NCBI GenBank assembly: GCA_015056575.1
Contig: SVGA01000007.1
Coordinates: 106,938-170,937 of the forward strand
DNA: 64,000 nucleotides
Reading direction: 5' to 3'
Source: Butyrivibrio sp.
GTDB taxonomy: Bacteria > Bacillota > Clostridia > Lachnospirales > Lachnospiraceae
The translations under genes and the position numbers were made by a program. Below, in pieces: positions 16,275-23,734 of the stretch (its first letter is position 1; each line of letters starts with the position of its first letter). The notes below the pieces were generated by a model that saw only the letters and a program-made list of their open reading frames with translations, was not told the origin of the DNA and ran no database searches.

Positions 16275-18659
16275 ATGAAAAACAGAAACAAAGTGTTGTC
16301 TGCCCTTCTTGCCGGCGTGCTTGTTCTCTCAACAGCAGCATGCGGAAATTCACAGCCTGCAGCAGAGACTCCGGCTGATACTCAGACAACGGAAACTGCC
16401 ACAGAGCAGACTCAGGAAGCTCCTGCAGAAGAAGTTGCTTCCGGAAGCGACGCTCCACTGGTAATCGCATCTGACGACTTCTCAGAGAAGTTCAGCAGAT
16501 TCTTTGCAGCCAGCGTACCGGATACAAACGTAGCCGGCCTGACATCAGTAGCACTTCTTACCAATGACCGTGCAGGTGAGCTCATCTACAACGGAATCGA
16601 GGGTGAGACCAAGAACTATAACGGAACAGATTATACCTACGAAGGCATTTCTGACTGTGTAGTGACAGAGAATGCTGACGGCACAGTTGATTATGATTTC
16701 ACACTTCGTCAGGGCGTTAAGTTCTCCGATGGTGAGGAACTTACTGCTGATGACGTAATCTTCTCATATTACGTTTTCCTTGACCCTTCGTACGATGGAA
16801 GCGGATCGGTTTACGCTCTTCCTATCAAGGGTCTTGAGGAGTACAGAAGCGGATCAGACACACTCTTCAACCTTCTGGTTAAGGGCGGCGCTGATAACAC
16901 AGATTTCACATTCGTAACAGAAGAGCAGCAGAAGAAATTCTGGGATGAGGATCTTCCTGCAGCAGGTGAGAAATTCGCTCAGTCTATCGGCGATTACTGC
17001 CAGGCTAACGGTTATCTTGCAGCTACAGAGGCAGTTGCCAAGGACGTTATTGCAAACGGTATGGTTAACTGGGGCTTTGCTAAGGACAACGAGGATGGAA
17101 CCATCACAACATCAGCTACAGGCACCACATTTGATGTAGCAGGCGGTAATGCTCCTACAGCAGCTGATTACTGGGCAGAGCTTATGGCTTCTTATGAGGG
17201 AGACGTTGCTACTCTTTCAGATACAGAGAAAGCCGATTCCGGAATCCTTGATTTCCTTTCAGATGACTACAAGGTTGCAATTGAAACAGGCGATTCTGTA
17301 GATCACATCGAAGGTATCCAGAAGACAGGTGACTACTCAGTAAGAGTTACTCTGACTGAGGTAGATGCTACAGCTATCTATCAGCTGGCTATCGATGTTT
17401 GCCCTATGCACTACTACGGCAACAAGGATATGTATGACTATGACAACAACAAGTTCGGATTCGAGAAGGGTGACCTTTCTCCCGTTCGTGCCAAGACAAC
17501 AACTCCTATGGGAGCCGGCCCTTACAAGTTCGAGAAGTTCGAGAACAAGATCGTTTACATGACAGCAAACGAGAACTACTGGAAAGGTGCTCCCGTAACC
17601 AAGAACCTTCAGTTCAAGGTTACATCAAATGCTGATAAGGAGTCAGGTGTAGTTCAGGGAACAATCGATATCTCTGATCCTTCAGCTTCTAAGTCAGCTC
17701 TTGAGCAGATCGCCGGCGAGAACTCAAACGGCGAGATCTCAGGTGACAAGCTTACAACAGTTCTTACAGACTACAGAGGATACGGCTACATCGGTATGAA
17801 CTCCGAGAACGTATCTGTTGGTGGTGATAACGGCAGCGAGGCTTCCAAGAACCTCAGAAAGGCTATCGCAACTGTTATTTCCGTATATCGTGACGTTGTT
17901 ATTGATTCATACTATGGAGAAGCTGCTTCAGTTATCAACTATCCTATTTCAAACACATCATGGGCAGCACCTCAGGCTTCTGATCCTGACTACAAGGTAG
18001 CATTCTCAACTGATGTTGATGGTAACCCTATCTACACAGACGGAATGTCAGAGGATGAGAAGTACGCAGCAGCACTTCAGGCAGCTCTTGGATTCTTTGA
18101 GGCAGCAGGCTACACTGTAACAGATGGAAAGCTTACAGCAGCTCCCGAGGGCGCTAAGATGGGCTACGAAGTAATGATCGGCGGCGGCGGACAGGGAGAC
18201 CATCCTTCATTCGGTATCCTTACAGCTGCTTCTGAGGCACTTAAGACAATCGGCTTCGACCTTTCAATCAACGACCTTTCAGATACATCTATCCTTTGGT
18301 CAGCACTTGAGGCCGGCACAGCAGAGCTCTGGTGCGCAGCTTGGCAGACAACTCTTGATCCTGATATGTTCCAGATCTATCACTCAGAGGGTGGTAGCGC
18401 AGGTCACTACAGAATCTATTCAGACGAACTTGATAAGCTCGTTCTTGAGGCAAGAACTGTAACAGACCAGGCAGTTCGTAAAGCTCTTTACAAGGAAGCA
18501 CTTGACTTCGTTGTAGACTATGCTTGCGAGATCCCTGTATATCAGAGACAGGACTGCACAATCTACAGCACAGAGAGAGTAAATGTTGATTCTATCACAC
18601 CTGATCAGACAACATATTACACATTCATGGATGAGATCCACAAAATTGCCATGAACTAA
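16275..18659 (+). CDS. Extracellular oligopeptide-binding lipoprotein (SBP family 5), enlarged
   Basis: A 794-residue lipoprotein. The signal peptide MKNRNKVLSALLAGVLVLST ends in a lipobox with Cys at residue 23 (STAAC). An acidic Thr/Glu/Ala linker follows, then a family 5 solute-binding fold (LRQGVKFSDGEELTADDVIFSY near 160-180; MGAGPYKF near 415). Typical members are 520-600 residues; here roughly 150 extra residues sit between about 195 and 355. The start is ATG 16275, 7 bases after AAGGAGG at 16261-16267; the earlier in-frame start at 16218 has no ribosome-binding site. It delivers peptides to the permeases encoded downstream. Confidence 0.9.
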   Translation: MKNRNKVLSALLAGVLVLSTAACGNSQPAAETPADTQTTETATEQTQEAPAEEVASGSDAPLVIASDDFSEKFSRFFAASVPDTNVAGLTSVALLTNDRAGELIYNGIEGETKNYNGTDYTYEGISDCVVTENADGTVDYDFTLRQGVKFSDGEELTADDVIFSYYVFLDPSYDGSGSVYALPIKGLEEYRSGSDTLFNLLVKGGADNTDFTFVTEEQQKKFWDEDLPAAGEKFAQSIGDYCQANGYLAATEAVAKDVIANGMVNWGFAKDNEDGTITTSATGTTFDVAGGNAPTAADYWAELMASYEGDVATLSDTEKADSGILDFLSDDYKVAIETGDSVDHIEGIQKTGDYSVRVTLTEVDATAIYQLAIDVCPMHYYGNKDMYDYDNNKFGFEKGDLSPVRAKTTTPMGAGPYKFEKFENKIVYMTANENYWKGAPVTKNLQFKVTSNADKESGVVQGTIDISDPSASKSALEQIAGENSNGEISGDKLTTVLTDYRGYGYIGMNSENVSVGGDNGSEASKNLRKAIATVISVYRDVVIDSYYGEAASVINYPISNTSWAAPQASDPDYKVAFSTDVDGNPIYTDGMSEDEKYAAALQAALGFFEAAGYTVTDGKLTAAPEGAKMGYEVMIGGGGQGDHPSFGILTAASEALKTIGFDLSINDLSDTSILWSALEAGTAELWCAAWQTTLDPDMFQIYHSEGGSAGHYRIYSDELDKLVLEARTVTDQAVRKALYKEALDFVVDYACEIPVYQRQDCTIYSTERVNVDSITPDQTTYYTFMDEIHKIAMN

Positions 18660-18713
18660 TCAGGATAGCGGATTAGTCCGTATATCACAGTTATATTGTT
18701 TTATCTGGCATAC

Positions 18714-18747
18714 AAATCGCAGTGCCTAAGCGCACTGCGATTTTGGT
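18714..18747 (+). terminator. Intra-operon attenuating hairpin after the binding protein
   Basis: A perfect 12-bp stem, AAATCGCAGTGC with GCACTGCGATTT, has a 6-base loop and is followed by TTGG rather than a full T run. It sits between the binding-protein gene and oppB. Such partial terminators are known to lower downstream permease expression relative to the binding protein. Confidence 0.7.
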
Positions 18748-18790
18748 GCCAAAAGAATTATGGTTTTACTAGACAAGGAGCACCGCTAAA

Positions 18791-19777
18791 ATGAAGAAGT
18801 TTATAATCAGGAGATTGCTTATATCTGTAGTTCTCCTATTCTTTGTATCGATGATCATTTATGCAATCATGCGTTTGATGCCCACATCATATGTTGAGAC
18901 TCAGGCCATGGCTCTGGCTACAAGACCGGGATCTAAATCATATCAGGAATGGGTAGACCAGCTTAATGCACAGTATGGTCTTGATACCGGTATCGTTCAG
19001 GGTTATTTCAAATGGGCGACTAAAGCAATAAGACTTGATTTTGGGGAATCATGGTATTTCAATCAGCCTGTACTTCAGAAGTTTTCCAGTGTTATCTGGT
19101 ACTCTTTTGGTTTGGGATTGGCTTCATTTATCATTGAAATCGTTATTGCTATTCCTGCCGGAATATTGGCAGCAAGAAAACAGTATTCACTTGCAGATTA
19201 TGCGATCACAGTAATCGCACTTATCGGAATCTCACTTCCGAGCTTTTTCTTTGCCACAATTTTGAAATATGTCTTTTCCATCAGACTTGGATGGGTTGAT
19301 CTTTACGGAATTGTAAGCCGTATGCATGAGTCAATGTCATCCACCGGAAAAGTTTTAGATATGGTAAGGCACATGATACTTCCCACACTTACACTTGTCG
19401 TTGTAAGTATCGGTAGCCTTATGCGTTATACACGTGCCAACATGCTTGAGGTTCTTAACTCTGATTACATCAGAACCGCAAGAGCAAAGGGCCTTTCCGA
19501 GAACAGGGTTATCAATCACCATGCTTTCAGAAACACACTTATCCCTATCGTTACACTGCTGGGCGGATCACTTCCCGGACTGTTTGGCGGAGCCATGATC
19601 ACTGAGACTCTGTTCCAGATTCCCGGAATCGGATACACATTCTATCAGTGCGTAACTCAGGGTGATATTCCTTTTGTTATGTTCTATATGGTATTTATGG
19701 CTGTACTTATTCTTATGGGCAACCTCATTGCAGATATCACATATGCTCTCGTTGATCCCAGAGTTCGAGTAAATTAA
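18791..19777 (+). CDS. oppB: Peptide ABC transporter permease, OppB/DppB type
   Basis: A 328-residue six-helix permease. The EAA-type cytoplasmic loop is visible as YIRTARAKGLSENRVINHHAFRNTLIPIV near residues 221-250, and the N-terminus RRLLISVVLLFFVSMIIY is typical of the family. It pairs with the OppC-type permease 18 bases downstream. A clear AAGGAG precedes ATG 18791. The length is normal for OppB, in contrast to its enlarged partner. Confidence 0.93.
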   Translation: MKKFIIRRLLISVVLLFFVSMIIYAIMRLMPTSYVETQAMALATRPGSKSYQEWVDQLNAQYGLDTGIVQGYFKWATKAIRLDFGESWYFNQPVLQKFSSVIWYSFGLGLASFIIEIVIAIPAGILAARKQYSLADYAITVIALIGISLPSFFFATILKYVFSIRLGWVDLYGIVSRMHESMSSTGKVLDMVRHMILPTLTLVVVSIGSLMRYTRANMLEVLNSDYIRTARAKGLSENRVINHHAFRNTLIPIVTLLGGSLPGLFGGAMITETLFQIPGIGYTFYQCVTQGDIPFVMFYMVFMAVLILMGNLIADITYALVDPRVRVN

Positions 19778-19794
19778 GAAAGGAGGAAGAGCAG

Positions 19795-21456
19795 ATGGAA
19801 AACACAAAAGTAGATAACAAAGAAATGACTCTAGACGATGCTGCCAGAGTAAAAGTTCTTTCTCCCGGAATGATGGTATTCAAGCGTTTCATCAGAAACA
19901 AGCTTGCTATCGTCGGAATGATCATTATTATATTCATGTTCCTGTTCTCATTTGTAGGCGGTCTTCTTTGCCCCTACTCACAGAGCCAGGTGTTTTACAC
20001 AACAGACAAGATCCTTAAGGACTATGCCGGTGCTACCGTAATAGACCAGTATCAGATCCAGCAGAAGGAGGGAGCAGAGCTTCCTTCTGATATCTATTCC
20101 AAGACACTTATTGCTGCCTCCACAGGCAAGTATGTATTCGAGACCAGAAAAGGGGATGTTTTGGGTCTTGGAAATGTAGGTGAAGGTGTTTACGTCATCT
20201 ATTCCCTGGAACCCGTTAATATGCTTCTTCGTAAGAATGCTGAATATGACGCAGCTGTAGCGGCAGGTGAGAACTTCTTTACAGATGCAAAGGGTGACAC
20301 CTATCTGTTCCAGGATTCGGGAGCAGCCAATCCCGATGTTTACGGAGCAACAGAGCTTGGCGTTGCTGCCATGAAGTCTTTTACCGCTTATGACAGGAAT
20401 ACTAAGTTCTCCTATAATTTCTATCGCGGAGCCCTGGTTGCTATCGCTGACAAAGAGAGTAGCTTTGAGGCTGACGGCAAGACCTATACCGTAGACGGAG
20501 AAGTGGTTATGGCTGACGGAGCAGAGTATGCATTCGTTTCAGACCTTAACTTCAATGCAGCCAATGCAGGCGTATTCATCAGTCCCGATTACAAGAATAC
20601 AGCTATGGAGGCCGTTGAGGCAGGCCAGAGCTCATTTACCTTTGCTGATGAGAATGGTGAAGAGGTTGAATATGTGATCGAGAACAAGAACGGTCAGTAC
20701 ACCTTCAGAAAGTATCAGGAGACAAGAGTCATCGACACCTATGCAAGCCCTTCCAAGGCTCACTGGGTAGGAACAGATGCAAACGGTATGGACCTTCTTG
20801 CAAGACTTATGTACGGTGGACGTATTTCACTTCTTATCGGTTTCGTAGTTATCTTCATCGAGGTATTTATCGGAATGATCATGGGCGGTATCGCCGGATT
20901 CTTCGGAGGCTGGGTTGATAATCTGATCATGCGTTTCGTTGATGTGGTTTACTGTATCCCTACAATGCCTCTTTACCTGATCCTTGGTTCCATCATGGAC
21001 TACTATCAGGCAAGTGCTACCACAAGAATCTATATGCTATGCGTTATCATGGCTGTTATCGGATGGGTAGGAATCGCACGTATCGTAAGAGGCCAGATTC
21101 TTTCCCTTCGTGAGCAGGAGTTCATGGTTGCGGCAGAGGCAACAGGTATCAGTACTTACAGACGTATTTTCAAGCATCTTATTCCTAACGTAGTTCCTCA
21201 GCTTATCGTATTTGCAAGTATGGGACTTGGTGATGTAATCCTTGCGGAGGCTACTCTTTCCTTCCTTGGACTTGGTATCAAGTATCCTGCAGCTTCCTGG
21301 GGAAGTATCATTAACGCGGTTAATGACTCATATGTAATGAGTAACTATGTATTTGTATGGCTTCCTGCAGGATTGCTTATCCTGCTCACAGTTCTCGCCT
21401 TTAACTTTATAGGTGACGGACTTCGTGATGCCTTTGACCCTAAGATGAAGAGATAA
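19795..21456 (+). CDS. oppC: Peptide ABC transporter permease, OppC/DppC type, with ~220-residue extracellular insertion
   Basis: A 553-residue permease; ordinary OppC proteins are about 300. Helix 1 lies near residues 38-60, and the canonical core resumes at HWVGTDANGMDLLARLMYGG near residue 323, followed by five helices and the loop MVAAEATGISTYRRIFKHLIPNV near 443-465. The segment between (about 62-320) is normally near 40 residues, so roughly 220 residues are inserted on the outer face. It is soluble, acidic and rich in FTFADENGE/DGKTYTVDGE-like beta hairpins. The reading frame is continuous, so this is not a frameshift artefact. Confidence 0.9.
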   Translation: MENTKVDNKEMTLDDAARVKVLSPGMMVFKRFIRNKLAIVGMIIIIFMFLFSFVGGLLCPYSQSQVFYTTDKILKDYAGATVIDQYQIQQKEGAELPSDIYSKTLIAASTGKYVFETRKGDVLGLGNVGEGVYVIYSLEPVNMLLRKNAEYDAAVAAGENFFTDAKGDTYLFQDSGAANPDVYGATELGVAAMKSFTAYDRNTKFSYNFYRGALVAIADKESSFEADGKTYTVDGEVVMADGAEYAFVSDLNFNAANAGVFISPDYKNTAMEAVEAGQSSFTFADENGEEVEYVIENKNGQYTFRKYQETRVIDTYASPSKAHWVGTDANGMDLLARLMYGGRISLLIGFVVIFIEVFIGMIMGGIAGFFGGWVDNLIMRFVDVVYCIPTMPLYLILGSIMDYYQASATTRIYMLCVIMAVIGWVGIARIVRGQILSLREQEFMVAAEATGISTYRRIFKHLIPNVVPQLIVFASMGLGDVILAEATLSFLGLGIKYPAASWGSIINAVNDSYVMSNYVFVWLPAGLLILLTVLAFNFIGDGLRDAFDPKMKR

Positions 21457-21471
21457 GTTAGGAGAAATAAA

Positions 21472-22611
21472 ATGGCTAAGAATTCAAATTATATCTCTGC
21501 CAGGGAGTCCAGAAGGATCTCAAGAGAGAACCGTAAGATCACTTCAGAGATTGAAAAAAGAAGGAACAGAAAAAATATACCTGAGAGCGAGTATGTTACT
21601 CAGATGAAAAATCCGGGCAACTGCGTTGAGTTCGATAACGTGCATACCTATTTCTTTACGGATATCGGAACAGTTAAGGCCGTTGACGGTGTATCCTTTG
21701 AGGTACCCATCGGTAAGACGGTAGGAATCGTTGGTGAGTCAGGCTGCGGAAAGTCAGTTACCAGTCTTTCACTCATGCAGTTGGTACAGCGCCCTTCAGG
21801 ACAGACAGTAGAAGGTGAGATCAGATTCAATACAGGTGAGAAGGCTATTAACGTTGTTAACGCACCTGCCTCATATATGCAGAAGCTTCGCGGTAATTCC
21901 ATGGGTATGATCTTCCAGGAACCCATGACTTCCCTGAATCCTGTTTTCCGGATCGGCGATCAGGTTGATGAGGTTATCAAGCTTCACAACCCTTCCATGA
22001 GCGCCGAAGATGTTAAAAAGCGTACTCTTGAGATGCTTCAGCTTGTTGGTATAGCCAACAAGGAGGGCGTATACAAAATGTATCCTCACGAGCTTTCAGG
22101 CGGTATGAGACAGCGTATCATGATCGCTATGGCTCTTGCCTGCGATCCCAAGCTTATCATTGCAGATGAGCCTACAACCGCTTTGGATGTTACAATTCAG
22201 GCTCAGATCCTTGATATTCTTCGTGACCTTAAGGACAAGATCAACAGCTCCATTATGCTTATCACTCACGATCTGGGTGTTGTAGCCGAGATGGCTGATT
22301 ATGTGGTTGTTATGTATGCCGGAAGAGTAGTAGAAAAAGGAACTGCTACAGAGATTTTCAAGGATCCCAGACACCCTTACACCATCGGACTTATGAACTC
22401 CAAGCCCGTTGTAGGTAAGCATGTTGACAAGCTCTACAGCATTCCCGGAAATGTTCCCAATCCTATCGACATGCCCAACTACTGTTATTTCAAAGACAGA
22501 TGTGAGATGTGCGTAGCAAAGTGCAGCGGCGCATATCCCAAGACCTATAAAGTTTCACCTACTCACGAGGTAAGCTGCTACAGATGTGAGGAAGGAGGTG
22601 CTGCAAAATGA
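21472..22611 (+). CDS. oppD: Peptide ABC transporter ATPase, OppD type
   Basis: A 379-residue ATPase. Walker A is GESGCGKSVT near residue 87, the signature is LSGGMRQRIMIAMAL near 206-220, and Walker B is LIIADEPTTALD near 228-239. A C-terminal oligopeptide-transporter domain carries cysteines (CYFKDRCEMCVAKCSGAYP, then CYRCEE) that probably bind an Fe-S cluster, as in other Opp/Dpp ATPases. An unusual basic N-terminal extension of about 50 residues (many Arg/Lys/Glu) precedes the ATPase fold. The stop overlaps the next start by 4 bases. Confidence 0.94.
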   Translation: MAKNSNYISARESRRISRENRKITSEIEKRRNRKNIPESEYVTQMKNPGNCVEFDNVHTYFFTDIGTVKAVDGVSFEVPIGKTVGIVGESGCGKSVTSLSLMQLVQRPSGQTVEGEIRFNTGEKAINVVNAPASYMQKLRGNSMGMIFQEPMTSLNPVFRIGDQVDEVIKLHNPSMSAEDVKKRTLEMLQLVGIANKEGVYKMYPHELSGGMRQRIMIAMALACDPKLIIADEPTTALDVTIQAQILDILRDLKDKINSSIMLITHDLGVVAEMADYVVVMYAGRVVEKGTATEIFKDPRHPYTIGLMNSKPVVGKHVDKLYSIPGNVPNPIDMPNYCYFKDRCEMCVAKCSGAYPKTYKVSPTHEVSCYRCEEGGAAK

Positions 22612-23585
22612 GCACAGAGAACATTCTTGAAGTAAAGAACCTCAAGAAGTACTTCCCCATCAAGGGAGGTTTCTTCGGAGGTGTTACAGGATATGTAAAG
22701 GCCGTAGACGATGTTTCTTTTACCATTAAGAAAGGAACAACCATGGGCCTTGTAGGAGAGTCGGGATGCGGTAAATCTACAACCGGACGTACCATCTTAA
22801 GACTCCTTGAGAAGACAGAGGGAGAAATCATTTTTGACGGTAAGGATGTGAGCAAGCTCGATAAGAAGGAGCTTCGTGAACTTCGTACCAAGATGCAGAT
22901 CATCTTCCAGGATCCCTACTCATCACTTTCACCAAGACTTCCCATCGGTGAGATCATTGGTGAGGCAGTAAGAGAGCACAAGATCGTGCCTGAGAGCGAG
23001 TATGATGAGTACATTTCAAAGGTAATGAAGGAATGCGGACTTCAGGAGTACCACAAGGACAGATATCCTCATGAGTTCTCCGGCGGACAGAGACAGCGTA
23101 TATGTATTGCAAGAGCCCTTGCTCTTAAGCCTCAGTTCGTAGTATGCGATGAGCCTGTATCTGCGCTGGACGTTTCAATTCAGGCACAGATCATCAATCT
23201 GCTTAAACAGCTTCAGGAAGACAGAGGACTGACATATCTGTTCATTTCTCATGACCTTTCCGTAGTTGAACATATTTCCGATACCATCGGTGTTATGTAT
23301 CTTGGAAATCTGGTTGAGACAGGTAATACAGAGGATATTTTCGATAATCCTCTTCATCCTTATACAAAGGCACTGTTTTCAGCTATTCCCATGCCCGATC
23401 CTGAGATCAAGAAGGACAGAATACTGCTTCAGGGAGATATTCCTTCACCGGCTAACCCCCCGGCAGGATGTAAGTTTCACACAAGATGCTCCCAGTGCAT
23501 GGAGAAGTGCAAAAAAGTTGCTCCGGTGCCTAAGGATATGGGTAACGGACACGTTGTCTGCTGTCATCTCTACGACGAAAAGTAA
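22608..23585 (+). CDS. oppF: Peptide ABC transporter ATPase, OppF type
   Basis: A 325-residue ATPase. Walker A GESGCGKSTT near 50, signature FSGGQRQRICIARAL near 160, Walker B FVVCDEPVSALD near 181. The C-terminal domain has the cysteine pattern GCKFHTRCSQCMEKC. It overlaps oppD by 4 bases (ATGA), indicating translational coupling. OppD and OppF form the ATPase heterodimer. A strong terminator closes the operon. Confidence 0.94.
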   Translation: MSTENILEVKNLKKYFPIKGGFFGGVTGYVKAVDDVSFTIKKGTTMGLVGESGCGKSTTGRTILRLLEKTEGEIIFDGKDVSKLDKKELRELRTKMQIIFQDPYSSLSPRLPIGEIIGEAVREHKIVPESEYDEYISKVMKECGLQEYHKDRYPHEFSGGQRQRICIARALALKPQFVVCDEPVSALDVSIQAQIINLLKQLQEDRGLTYLFISHDLSVVEHISDTIGVMYLGNLVETGNTEDIFDNPLHPYTKALFSAIPMPDPEIKKDRILLQGDIPSPANPPAGCKFHTRCSQCMEKCKKVAPVPKDMGNGHVVCCHLYDEK

Positions 23586-23594
23586 AGAGAATAG

Positions 23595-23641
23595 AGAGCC
23601 AACGAAAGCGGCAGAAATTCCCGCTTCGCTGGCTCTTTTTT
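23595..23641 (+). terminator. Terminator of the peptide ABC operon
   Basis: A long stem, AGAGCCAACGAAAGCGG against CCGCTTCGCTGGCTCT (one mismatch, one bulge), followed by TTTTTT. It lies 10 bases after the oppF stop. Confidence 0.9.
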
Positions 23642-23734
23642 CGTGGAAAAAAACGTGCTGTTATGATAGAATTGCAGTAGGCAGAAAACTATTTTTTAAA
23701 AATCAGTTTACACATTTGGAAGGGGATAATTACT

